Assembly (NCBI RefSeq): GCF_905220565.1
Contig: NC_059416.1
Location: 4,030,001 to 4,094,000, forward strand
Reading direction: 5' to 3'
DNA from: Melitaea cinxia
Taxonomy: Eukaryota; Arthropoda; Insecta; Lepidoptera; Nymphalidae
Length of the DNA: 64,000 bases
A program made the translations under genes and the position numbers. Position 1 is the stretch's first letter; each line of letters starts with the position of its first letter. Under the pieces are notes generated by a model. The model was not told the origin of the DNA and made no database searches. It saw only the letters and a program-made list of their open reading frames with translations. Of this stretch, positions 54,225 to 63,754 are shown piece after piece.

Positions 54225-54430
54225 AAAGCGTACGCTCCACTTGGTGATAAACGGTTATCACAGCCTCTAGACGCATGCAACATCAGAAATATCGCAAACG
54301 CGTTGCTGACCCCGACCCCCCCCCAAAAACCTGAAAGCAGTTATTTAGCTGTAATCTTTTGTAAGTTACTGACGCAGTCAGGCTGTTCCAGATTTTGAAC
54401 AGCATATTTCGTGCTGTATATTTCAATTAA
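54225..54430 (-). repeat. Family C repeat, diverged
   Basis: AAAGCGTACGCTCCACTTGGTG, GCAAACGCGTTGCTGACCCCG, AGCTGTAATCTTTTGTAAG, GGCTGTTCCAGATTTTGAACAG. Confidence 0.65.
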
Positions 54431-54814
54431 ATAATATTGTGTAGAATTTTAATTCGATTTGCAATAACATAAAATAATATAACAGGTTAATTTAATTAAT
54501 TTAACACAAATTAATTTGTTTTGTATTATATAATTTAAACCAAGTTGAAGTGGTAATTTTTTAATTTAGTATCGGTTTCGTTACAGATATAATAAGTAAG
54601 TAACACGTAAGAGTTTGATTGAAATTGTAAAAAATGATGTACTTGAGCTTGTTCGCATATTGAACAAATGTTGTCTATAGGCCCCAGTATAATGACAATT
54701 AATTTTTAATATCTTATTACATTCTTAGCTATGTTACACAGAACTGGATATTAAATTCATGGTTATGTTATTCACTATGTACTCGCATGAATAAGGGAAA
54801 AACAAATACTAAAA

Positions 54815-55057
54815 AAAATTTAAATGTGACCACATGATAAACATCGGCTTTCAATTAAATTAGAAATCATTAAAATCGGTACGCCCAGTAAAAAGTTATG
54901 CAGATTTTTCGAGCATTACCCTCGATTTCTCCGGGATCCCTTCATCAGATCCTGTTTTCCTTAACATGGTACCACACCGGGGATATCTTCTTTCCAACAA
55001 AAAAAGAATTATCAAAATCGGTTCATTAACGACGAAGTTATCCCCGAACATACATAC

Positions 55058-55095
<38 letters not shown>

Positions 55096-55150
55096 ATAAT
55101 ATATACGGTCGAATTGACAACCTCCTCCTTTTATTTGAAGTCAGTTAAAA
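54815..55150 (-). repeat. Family D repeat, 3'-truncated, with TA/TG tract
   Basis: AATGTGACCACATGATAAACATCGG, TTATGCAGATTTTTCGAGC, CTTCATCAGATCCTG, ACATACATACATATATATATG(TG)n, TACGGTCGAATTGACAACCTCC, GAAGTCAGTTA. Confidence 0.75.
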
Positions 55151-55251
55151 TTTTATAGTGTTTTTAATAAATTAAAAACATTTGAAGTGTCGTTACCACC
55201 GATTAGGAGTATAGTTTTTAGGAAGTCTTTCTTGTACTTCTTAAAGCTAAT

Positions 55252-55262
55252 AATATTATTGT
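55252..55262 (+). repeat. Target-site duplication, 5' copy
   Basis: AATATTATTGT, identical to 60618-60628 after the poly(A) end of the retrotransposon. Confidence 0.85.
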
Positions 55263-55448
55263 GCAGTTTACGCGTGGCTAGCCCAGTGGATGCACGTGTA
55301 GCACTGCGGCGCTCGATTTAACCAATATCTACGTAACAGTCGGTGTTGTTTTACGTAAACGAGTTATAGCATTAGCGTTTTATAATATAAGTCTGTTACT
55401 AAGTGTTAATAAGGGCACTCCTGGCAACAGGAGTGCCTTAGTGTAACA
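55263..55448 (+). promoter_or_regulatory. 5' UTR of the I-type element (likely internal promoter)
   Basis: Elements of this group start transcription from an internal promoter at their first bases (known for the I factor). The sequence starts GCAGTTTACGCGTGGCTAGCC and is more GC-rich than the flanks. I see no further promoter element with confidence. Confidence 0.4.
55410..55440 (+). promoter_or_regulatory. RNA hairpin just before the ORF1 start
   Basis: Left arm 55410-55423 TAAGGGCACTCCTG, loop GCAA, right arm 55428-55440 CAGGAGTGCCTTA. All 13 right-arm bases pair, with one bulged G on the left. The loop is a GNRA-type tetraloop. It ends 8 nt before the ORF1 ATG. Confidence 0.7.
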
Positions 55449-56750
55449 ATGTCTCAACCCAATCAAGATTTTCAACCCACCGCTATATCTCAATCCACCG
55501 TTATGTCTCAACCCACCGCACAATTACAACCAGCACCTAAACTCACAAGTTACGCCAACGTGACGTCGTCATTATCGTTTCCAAGAAAAGACCAGGCAAT
55601 TATATTAGACTCCATTGATGGGATAACGATAAGAGAATATCTTGTTTCGCTGTCATCCTTGATACCTGCTTCGTCAATAAGATTTATATCAAGAATATCG
55701 AATGCAAGGATTTGTATCTATTTAGACTCCAAAAAAACCGCAGATAACCTTATTGATGAGAAAAAGAAAATAATGATTAAGAATATTACATTAGAAATAA
55801 AACCACTAGTTACTCGAAATAAGCGCATAGTTTTATCCAACGTTTGTCCAGTGATCCCTAATTATGTAATAGAAGAAAAGTTTAAAGAGCTTAAAATAAA
55901 AATTGTATCCCCTATTTCATTTGTTAAAATTGGAGTTCCTGATCCTGGTTTCTCACACATATTAAGTTTCAGAAGACAACTTTATATAAGTCCCGAAGAT
56001 GAAAAGCACCTCCCAGAATTCTTCCAGGTAAACTTTGATGGTACGAACTACTGGATTTATATATCATCAGATTCTCTTAAATGTTTTTCATGCAATACTA
56101 GTGGTCATATCGCAAAAAATTGTCCAAAAACTGGACCTACTTCTTCAATTACACCCCAAGACATGGAAGAAGAAAAAACAATTGATACTCAAAGCATTAT
56201 TGTTAATAATAACAATTTAGAATCTACACCTATACTAAGCCCTACCGCAGTTGTTACCCAGCCACCAGCTGATCAAAAACGAACTAAACGCATACATTCA
56301 CCTACCACGAGTGAGTCTTCAAAAACTGAAACTGTAAAACCTTCCCGTCTTCAGAATATGCCAACTGAAATTCTAGAGACAGATGATGATACACTCAGTA
56401 CAACGTCACTTGAAGACACAGAAATAAGAAGGAAAATAAAAAAGAAACTAAAAAAGACAGACACAAGAACCGATGAAGATACTTGGAAAGAGATAAAAAA
56501 TAATCTTATAGAATCAGAAAAAGAAGTATTTCCAATAGATGTGGACAGGTTTATAAGTTTATTAGATAATACCAGAGGAAAGAAAAATATTAAGGAAATA
56601 GTATATTCTTATACAGATAATATTAGAGATTTAATTAAAATGTGTAATATACTACATATAAAACTAAACACAAGCCTAAAGAATAGATGTTCACGACTGT
56701 CGAGAAAATTACATGAAATTTTGGATACAATCTCTACACTAAGTACTTAA
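55449..56750 (+). CDS. ORF1 (gag-like RNA-binding protein) of the I-type element
   Basis: 433 residues. Residues 1-30 are a Gln/Pro/Thr/Ser-rich tail with a short imperfect repeat (SQP-T). A structured region (about 40-200) precedes one CCHC zinc knuckle at about 211-224, C-x2-C-x4-H-x4-C (CFSCNTSGHIAKNC), as in the ORF1 proteins of I and jockey elements, which bind the element RNA into a particle. After the knuckle comes a low-complexity Thr/Ser/Lys/Glu-rich linker (about 230-340) and a helical C-terminal segment. The ATG at 55449 follows a stable hairpin by 8 nt. There is no stop or frameshift; ORF2 starts 55 nt downstream in another frame, so it would need reinitiation or an internal start. 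Confidence 0.9.
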   Translation: MSQPNQDFQPTAISQSTVMSQPTAQLQPAPKLTSYANVTSSLSFPRKDQAIILDSIDGITIREYLVSLSSLIPASSIRFISRISNARICIYLDSKKTADNLIDEKKKIMIKNITLEIKPLVTRNKRIVLSNVCPVIPNYVIEEKFKELKIKIVSPISFVKIGVPDPGFSHILSFRRQLYISPEDEKHLPEFFQVNFDGTNYWIYISSDSLKCFSCNTSGHIAKNCPKTGPTSSITPQDMEEEKTIDTQSIIVNNNNLESTPILSPTAVVTQPPADQKRTKRIHSPTTSESSKTETVKPSRLQNMPTEILETDDDTLSTTSLEDTEIRRKIKKKLKKTDTRTDEDTWKEIKNNLIESEKEVFPIDVDRFISLLDNTRGKKNIKEIVYSYTDNIRDLIKMCNILHIKLNTSLKNRCSRLSRKLHEILDTISTLST

Positions 56751-56805
56751 TTAATTTTGTTAAAACACATAATATTTTATATTATATACTTGTTTCGGAC
56801 TTAAG

Positions 56806-59800
56806 ATGAATATTTTGCAATGGAATGTAAATAGTTATTACAAAAGATTAGAAAATATTAAACTACTTATGAATGAGTTAGATCCAACCTGCATTTGTAT
56901 ACAGGAAACAAATTTTTCTGCTAATTACAATGCCGTCATAAAGGGATTCAATTGCTTTTATAAAAATCGTACACATAATAACAGAGCTAGTCGTGGCGTT
57001 GCTATTTATATTAAACCATATACTCTTCCTGAACTAATTAATATCAACACAAATTTAGAAGTAATAACCATAAAAATAAAATTTCCGTTTACATTTACAT
57101 TATGTAACGTTTATCGTCCAAATAGTACCTCATTTACTAAAAATGACCTTAATGATCTTATTAAACAACTACCAGCACCGTTTCTTATTCTGGGCGACTT
57201 TAACAGTCATCATTTTTACTGGGGGTCTGAAAAATGTGATACTCGGGGCAAAATAATAGTAGATTGGCTAGAAGACCATGACAACATAGTAATCTTGAAT
57301 ACCGGTAAACCAACACATTTTGACAGTAACACTGGCCGCACCAGCAACATAGATTTGACTTTAGCTTCACAAAATATTGCAACATATTTTGAATGGAATG
57401 CTTTAGACGATTTATACGATAGTGACCATTTTCCTATTTTCATACAAACCTATTCACGACAAACAATTCCAAAAAAGATTCAAGTCCCCAAAAAATGGAT
57501 TTTTGATAAAGCAGACTGGTCTTTATTTCAGGACGAAGTTAATAAAAATATTTCCAACTTATTTGACTTAGATAATTTAAACTGTAATATGACTTCTATA
57601 GATGAAATAATTCTTAGATTAAATAATTTAATAATTGATGCAGCTAATAAATCGATACCAAAAACTTCAGGAAGCTTCAACACTAATAACGTGCCCTGGT
57701 GGAATGATGACTGTAAAATAGCTGTAAAAGAATCTAAAAAAGCCTTCAGAAATTTTAAGAAACATGCGAAAGCCGACCCTGATTCCAAGTATAAAATAGA
57801 GTACAAAAAGAAAAGAGCATTTTGTAGAAGAGTTTTAAAGGAAAGCAAAAATAGATATTGGCAAAAATGGACGTCCTCAATCAATAATAATGTACCTATT
57901 AGTGAAGTATGGAAAAAAATTAAGAAAATCAACAAAACAAATTGTGGCTTTTCTACAATTGTACTTAAGAACAGCGATGATTCGCTTACAGCCAATCCAA
58001 AAGAAACCTCTAACCTACTTGCCAATAACTTTGCAGCAAACTCAAGTAGTCAAAATTATGATCACCAATTCAAAATATATAAATTGACTGAAGAAAATAA
58101 AGCAAACTATGAATTTAGTACTAATACCGATCCAATTAACAAAGAAATTTCTATGCACGAATTATTGTCAGTACTATCGCAAAGCAGCAATTCTAGTCCT
58201 GGTCCGGATAATATTCCAAACAACCTCATAAAAAATCTTCCTATCAGCGGACTTAAATATTTATTAAAATTGTATAATTACATGTGGCAAAAACAGTTAT
58301 TTCCAAACATTTGGCGAGAAGCCCTAGTAATTCCAATACTTAAGCCTGGAAAAATAGCTAATATATCAGCAAGTTACAGACCCATAGCATTAACTTGTAA
58401 TTTGTGTAAATTATTTGAAAAAATTATAAGCAAGAGGATTAAGTGGTATTTAGAAATAAATAACCATTTATCAAATTACCAGTACGGGTTTCGACAATTC
58501 AGGTCGACTTCTGATCACTTGATGAATATAGAAAGCGAAATTTTAGATTCTTTAGCAGACAACAATTATTTGGTTTTGGTAGCACTTGACATTGAGAAAG
58601 CATACGAAATGGTCTGGAAACATAGAGTAATTGACATTTTACAAGGCTTAAATATTAAAGGAAACATACTTGCATTTATTAAAAACTTTTTGACCCATAG
58701 AACTATTAAAGTGAGAATTAATAATACACTATCAGATCAAGTTATCATTGAAAATGGTTTGCCGCAAGGATCAGTTTTAAGTGTTATCCTATTTCTACTG
58801 GCCATTAATGATGTAATTTCGTATATAGACAAACCTGTGAAAAGTTTCTTATTTGCGGATGACTTGACTATTACTTGCGGTGGCAAAACCTTGGAGCCTA
58901 CATTAACACTTATTCAAAATACACTTAATAATCTCCAAGAATGGTCTAAAAAGTCCGGATTTAAGTTTTCAAAAAGTAAAACAGAATACATAATATTTAA
59001 CAGAAAAAAGAAAAAAAATAAACATTTACAATTGTCTCTAAATGAACACAAAATCAAAGAAGTAAAGAATATTAAAATATTAGGACTAACATTTGACACT
59101 AGAATGACTTGGAACATACATATAAATAAATTAAAAACTGAATGTAATAAAAGATTAAATGTAATAAAAGTGTTGTCATCACTATCCTGGGGTGCTGATA
59201 AAAATTGTTTGATTAATACATACAAAGCTCTTATTAGACAAAAATTAGATTATGGTTCTATATTCTATGATTCTGCTAAACAACGTAGCTTAAAATGTTT
59301 AGAAAGTATTCATAACAATGCTTTAAGACTAAGTATTGGTGCATTTAAGACAAGCCCAATCATGAGTATTTTGGCAGAATCGGGGGAAATGCCACTTTAT
59401 TTGAGAAGAAAACAACTCATATTAATATATACCGTAAACATAATTTCCCAACAATCCAGTCCAATATATGATTATTTTACTAAATCCTCATCTAAAGCTG
59501 TGTACGAGATTCGCCCAAACCTTACACAACCATTACACATCCGAGCTGAAAAATACTTGAAAGAATTGAATCTGTGCCTTCCATCGGTTTTCCAAAAAAA
59601 AATACCGTCCTACGGCCCGTGGGACATTTGTGAATTTCCTATCAATCTAGAACTGACACATTTTTTTAAAGATAACACCCCACCATCCGTGTATAAAAAT
59701 TTATTTAATGAAATTATCTATAAAAATAAGGAAAGCAAGCAGTTTTATACAGATGGTTCGGTGATAAATAACAAATCAGGATGTGCCGTAGTCTCTCACA

Positions 59801-60543
59801 ATAATACCTTGCTTTACAAACTTTTAGATTTCCACAAGATTTTCAGTTGTGAAGCTATTGCTATTCTCAAAGCTTTAGAAATAATACAATATAATAGTAA
59901 TTTAGATAGATTCATAGTTTTTTCTGATTCAAAATCATGTTTACAAGCATTACAAAACAATAACAATAAAGAACCACTTATATTAGAAATTAAAGAAGTA
60001 ATGGCAAATTTAATTAACAATAAATATATATTTGAAATAATCTGGATCCCTAGTCATATAGGTATTATAGGTAACGAGAAAGCCGATTTAGAAGCTAAAA
60101 AAGCAGCAAACTTGAACTCAATAGATTTTTCTATTAAGGCAAACGCGACTGATTTCAAGAACCATATTAAATATAAAATAAAAACTCTATGGGATACACT
60201 TTGGAAGAATAACAATACAAGTAAATTATATGAGATCAGAAATTCTATTTTTGATAAGTTTTCTTCATCGTTTAATAATAGGAAAGATCAAACCATTATT
60301 ACTAGGCTCCGTATTGGTCACACAAACATGACCCATGTATACATTATGAAAAAGATCAGTAAACCAAAATGTAAATGCGGGATGGATCTAACAGTAAAAC
60401 ATATTCTAGTAGATTGTCAGGCCTATAATAGAGATAAATCAACATGTAACCTACCTAATAACTTAAAAGATTGTTTAACTGAAAATGGCCTTATACAGAC
60501 AGTTAACTTTTTAAAAAAGATAAATATGTACAAGACTATATAA
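56806..60543 (+). CDS. ORF2 polyprotein: endonuclease, reverse transcriptase, RNase H
   Basis: 1245 residues. Endonuclease 1-215: N-W-N near the start (LQWNVNS), QET at ~36, LGDFNSHH at ~128 and SDHFP at ~206, the apurinic-type active-site blocks. Reverse transcriptase ~480-780: YRPIALT at ~523, ALDIEKAYEMVW (motif A) at ~592, GLPQGSVLS (motif B) at ~650 and FADD (motif C) at ~682. RNase H ~975-1100: YTDGS, CEAIAILKALE, FSDSK and PSHIGIIGNEKAD supply the D-E-D-D acids. A C-terminal C-x-C...H-x4-C (KCKCG..HILVDC) at ~1187-1202 is usual for this group. The protein nicks target DNA and copies the element RNA into it in the nucleus. All catalytic residues I can identify are present. Confidence 0.95.
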   Translation: MNILQWNVNSYYKRLENIKLLMNELDPTCICIQETNFSANYNAVIKGFNCFYKNRTHNNRASRGVAIYIKPYTLPELININTNLEVITIKIKFPFTFTLCNVYRPNSTSFTKNDLNDLIKQLPAPFLILGDFNSHHFYWGSEKCDTRGKIIVDWLEDHDNIVILNTGKPTHFDSNTGRTSNIDLTLASQNIATYFEWNALDDLYDSDHFPIFIQTYSRQTIPKKIQVPKKWIFDKADWSLFQDEVNKNISNLFDLDNLNCNMTSIDEIILRLNNLIIDAANKSIPKTSGSFNTNNVPWWNDDCKIAVKESKKAFRNFKKHAKADPDSKYKIEYKKKRAFCRRVLKESKNRYWQKWTSSINNNVPISEVWKKIKKINKTNCGFSTIVLKNSDDSLTANPKETSNLLANNFAANSSSQNYDHQFKIYKLTEENKANYEFSTNTDPINKEISMHELLSVLSQSSNSSPGPDNIPNNLIKNLPISGLKYLLKLYNYMWQKQLFPNIWREALVIPILKPGKIANISASYRPIALTCNLCKLFEKIISKRIKWYLEINNHLSNYQYGFRQFRSTSDHLMNIESEILDSLADNNYLVLVALDIEKAYEMVWKHRVIDILQGLNIKGNILAFIKNFLTHRTIKVRINNTLSDQVIIENGLPQGSVLSVILFLLAINDVISYIDKPVKSFLFADDLTITCGGKTLEPTLTLIQNTLNNLQEWSKKSGFKFSKSKTEYIIFNRKKKKNKHLQLSLNEHKIKEVKNIKILGLTFDTRMTWNIHINKLKTECNKRLNVIKVLSSLSWGADKNCLINTYKALIRQKLDYGSIFYDSAKQRSLKCLESIHNNALRLSIGAFKTSPIMSILAESGEMPLYLRRKQLILIYTVNIISQQSSPIYDYFTKSSSKAVYEIRPNLTQPLHIRAEKYLKELNLCLPSVFQKKIPSYGPWDICEFPINLELTHFFKDNTPPSVYKNLFNEIIYKNKESKQFYTDGSVINNKSGCAVVSHNNTLLYKLLDFHKIFSCEAIAILKALEIIQYNSNLDRFIVFSDSKSCLQALQNNNNKEPLILEIKEVMANLINNKYIFEIIWIPSHIGIIGNEKADLEAKKAANLNSIDFSIKANATDFKNHIKYKIKTLWDTLWKNNNTSKLYEIRNSIFDKFSSSFNNRKDQTIITRLRIGHTNMTHVYIMKKISKPKCKCGMDLTVKHILVDCQAYNRDKSTCNLPNNLKDCLTENGLIQTVNFLKKINMYKTI

Positions 60544-60617
60544 ATGTTACTATTGTAGTCGCTAATGACCTTAGTTGTTAAAAAGCGACTTAAAATAAAT
60601 AAATAAAAAAAAAAAAA
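60544..60617 (+). other. 3' UTR and A-rich tail of the I-type element
   Basis: Contains AGTCGCT (60557-60563) and AGCGACT (60584-60590), a 7-bp stem with a 20-nt loop, then AAATAAATAAATAAA(A)n. A 3' stem-loop beside the tail could be the recognition site for its own reverse transcriptase; that is an inference. Confidence 0.6.
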
Positions 60618-60628
60618 AATATTATTGT
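60618..60628 (+). repeat. Target-site duplication, 3' copy
   Basis: AATATTATTGT, matching 55252-55262. The leading As merge with the poly(A) so the exact edge may shift by a base or two. Confidence 0.85.
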
Positions 60629-60725
60629 AAAACCCGTCTAATTTAATGCTGGAGACATAAATTTTACACAGTCAATTTTATCTTTAGTAGACTAAGGTCA
60701 ATTATAGAGCGATAGATAACTACGA

Positions 60726-60769
60726 TGTTTATCGAACGGTCCGTGATTGGCTTAGACCGTCGATAAACA
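60726..60769. repeat. 15-bp hairpin with one bulge
   Basis: TGTTTATCGAACGGTC (60726-60741) and GACCGTCGATAAACA (60755-60769) pair fully apart from one extra A, around a 13-nt loop. Confidence 0.75.
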
Positions 60770-60837
60770 AATGTTCGATATAATGAAAACGTGACAAAAT
60801 AAATGTATAATTGTATATATGTAACATTGATCGGTGA

Positions 60838-60883
60838 GAAAATATCGTTACTCATTGTTAGAAAATATCGTTACTCATTGTTA
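60838..60883 (+). repeat. 23-bp tandem duplication
   Basis: GAAAATATCGTTACTCATTG plus TTA occurs twice in direct succession. Confidence 0.85.
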
Positions 60884-60917
60884 GAAATATAATATATAAA
60901 TTGAGTATTGTAGATTC

Positions 60918-60985
60918 ATCTCAGACCCTTCTCCTAACTAAAAAAGAGGTCTACGCCCAGCAGAAGGATGTTACAGGCAGATTCA
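60918..60985 (+). repeat. Family A-like SINE tail fragment
   Basis: ACCCTTCTCCTAACTAAAAAAGAGG, CTACGCCCAGCAGAAGGATGTTACAGGC. Confidence 0.6.
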
Positions 60986-61140
60986 AAATAAAATAGAATT
61001 CACATAATATATATTCACTTGACTTGACGGTATCGCGTATTAATTGGAACCTGATTAAAAAAACAGGTTGACAATTGTTTACATGATTCAATAAAAGCTT
61101 TTCGTCTAATAATATCTCAATAGTCTCAATTAATATTACT

Positions 61141-61310
61141 CTAAAGCGGTGTCGCGTACCTGTGGTGAGTAATATTGTCAGAGATTCCGGCGGATCGTCG
61201 GGATTTAGGGTATTTAACTAACTTATGATGCTTCTGATATTGTAAGCGTCTTTAGACTTTGGTAGCAACTTACTATCAGATGAATTGCTCACTTAATTGC
61301 AACTTTAGAT
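61141..61310 (+). repeat. Family C repeat, diverged
   Basis: GTACCTGTGGTGAGTAATATTG, TTATGATGCTTCTGATATTGTAAG, GGTAGCAACTTACTATCAGATG in C order. Confidence 0.5.
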
Positions 61311-61436
61311 GTAAAAAATAATTGTGTTTTCTCGCAAACGAAAAAACCGACTTCAATTACATCGACAAGTGTACAACCAAAATAGACGCAATTAACAAAC
61401 GCACTAGTCCCTACGACTTTCAAAGGTTTTTCTCGA

Positions 61437-61970
<534 letters not shown>

Positions 61971-62161
61971 ATGGGGCTACTTTTGCTAAAATTTGCCTTC
62001 AAAGACATCAAGGTGGAAAATTCTTAAAATTACTAATTTGAATAAAAAAAATTTTTTTGCTCAATTTATTATTCCTTTAAGGTTAAATAGTTTTGTCGGC
62101 GCTCTAGCTGGGTCATACGTATAGGATTCGTGCGGAGGAAAATGATAAATCCGTAGACTGA

Positions 62162-62443
62162 GTGATATGGTTCCAAAACGATGGTGCTCCATGCCACTTT
62201 GCAAGAATAGTTAGACAACATTTAACAGAAAGATTTAGAGACAGATGGATCGGCCGTGGAGGGCCCATTACATGGCCGCCGCGGTCCCCAGACTTGAATC
62301 CAATCGATTTCTTTGTCTGGGGATATTATAAAGAAATAGTTTACGCTAAAAACATTAGCAACGTAGCGGAGTTAAGACGAAAATTGAGACAGGCAGAAGA
62401 AACAGTTAAAAACAAAAGAATAGCATTCGTAAGAGTTAATTAG
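62162..62443 (+). pseudogene. Mariner-type transposase, C-terminal half
   Basis: The frame holds WFQNDGAPCHFARIVRQHL and RWIGRGGPITWPPRSPDLNP then IDFFVWGY. The D of NDG and the D of SPD are the second and third catalytic acids of mariner-like DDE transposases; I count 36 residues between them. An in-frame TGA lies just before the first codon, so the first third of the protein is gone. The C-terminus reads VKNKRIAFVRV and then stops early, compared with the longer tail on the other strand at 62566-62665. Confidence 0.8.
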
Positions 62444-62565
62444 TCTGTTAACCAACCAAAAGATTGTAAGAAAACTAAGATCGAAGATTTAATAAACATT
62501 TGGAGGTTATTTAGGTTTAATTAATAAAACGAAAAGTAATCGTCTTAAGATTATTTACTATAAAA

Positions 62566-62665
62566 AGTTTTCAATATGTCGACCTTCGTGCTCGATACAT
62601 GTTCTAAATCGTCTTAAAAAGTCTTCTTTGAGTCTTACGAATGCTATTCTGTTGTTTTTAATTCT
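62566..62665 (-). pseudogene. Mariner-type transposase C-terminal tail, opposite strand
   Basis: The reverse strand reads KNNRIAFVRLKEDFLRRF then RTCIEHEGRHIENFL-stop. Its first residues repeat the end of the forward fragment (KNKRIAFVR), and the rest is the tail missing there. So the centre holds two copies of the same C-terminal region pointing towards each other. Confidence 0.75.
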
Positions 62666-62668
62666 AAT

Positions 62669-63101
62669 TAAGTACAACTTTTTATTTATGATTATGAAAG
62701 CTGAGACTCTGGAGAAGTTTTTAAGCCTAATTAGAAACCATAAAATCGCCTGTTTATATTTTTAATTCTAAGTTGAAAATTGAAGTCATAGTTCTCAAAA
62801 CGTAAAATTTTCACTTTACACTTAGATTTTCACAATTTCCATCAAAGTTAAGAAGCTGAATCTTTTAAGCGGGAAGCTACAGCTCATGACTATTTAGACA
62901 CAAAAACAAAAATTCTGAAAAGTCTTCAATTTTTTTTTAGAAATTTTTAAAGTTGTTCAGGTGGAAAATTCTCAAAAACATATAAAAAAATTCATAACTC
63001 GAAAACTATGCAAAATCGCTGAACATACATAGAGGTGATTCGGATACCCCAAGGGGTGCCCTATCTCTGGAATTCCGCTTATCACTACTTTTTGGGACAC
63101 C

Positions 63102-63104
<3 letters not shown>
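62669..63104 (-). repeat. Right terminal inverted repeat
   Basis: 436 bp, partner of 61534-61970. Differences include C/T and A/C about 75-90 bp from the end, four near the inner end, and a 10-A versus 9-A run. Confidence 0.9.
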
Positions 63105-63145
<41 letters not shown>

Positions 63146-63195
63146 TAAACGGTCGAATTGAGTAACCTCCTCATTTTTTTAAGGTCAGTTAAAAA

Positions 63196-63471
63196 GATGG
63201 AAAAAAACGCCTTCCAATTCATAATTGACGAAGAATATTCCTCCTTTCTTCTGAATACCTGGCATGTATAAATTACGACGATCAATTCAATGTTTATAAC
63301 TCATTCCTCTACTGCAAAATTAGATAAACGATTACATTTACGACCTAACTTAATATCTGAGCAAATAAATTTTAGTTGTACTCCGAAATTTCAATACACT
63401 TAAAGGACACTTTCGAGATTACTCCTTAAATGGATTTTGTCTAACTTGTTTTGTTATACTGAGTATTTGTG
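63196..63471. other. AT-rich stretch, nothing recognised
   Basis: No gene or repeat boundary recognised. Confidence 0.4.
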
Positions 63472-63737
63472 ATGACACGTTGGCGCAACGGTCACAACAC
63501 TGGTTTGTGGCTGTTGCGCTGAAGGTTGCGGGTTCGATACCCGCACATAACAAACATTTGTACTGACCATACAGATGTTTGCCGTAGTCTAGGTGTTTGT
63601 GCAGTCCTTGTGAGTTTCCCTACCGTGTCTCGAAGAGCACATTAAGCTATCGGTCCCGGTTGTTATCATGTACACCTGATAGCGATATGTACGCTAACCC
63701 GCATTGGAGCAGCGTGGTGGAATAAGCTCTGATCTGA
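63472..63737 (+). mobile_element. Family A SINE, 3'-truncated
   Basis: A box GTTGGCGCAACGGTCACAAC, B box GGTTGCGGGTTCGATACCC, to GCAGCGTGGTGGAATAAGCTCTGATC; the GGCATAGG tail is absent. Confidence 0.8.
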
Positions 63738-63754
63738 GTACATATGAACGAATA

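Larger units (their letters stand above)
55263..60617 (+). mobile_element. Full-length I-superfamily non-LTR retrotransposon (~5.36 kb)
   Basis: A 5' UTR of 186 nt, ORF1 (433 codons), 55-nt spacer, ORF2 (1245 codons: endonuclease, reverse transcriptase, RNase H, Cys/His tail), a 54-nt 3' UTR and an AAATAAATAAA(A)n end. It is flanked by the 11-bp duplication AATATTATTGT. A retrotransposon with an apurinic-type endonuclease and an RNase H is the architecture of the I group (Drosophila I factor, also about 5.4 kb). Both frames are uninterrupted, so this copy could be active or only recently silenced. Confidence 0.9.

Noticed and set aside
57528..58025. 165-codon frame on the reverse strand
   Set aside because: It lies antisense within ORF2 of the intact retrotransposon; the forward frame has all the motifs and this one has none.
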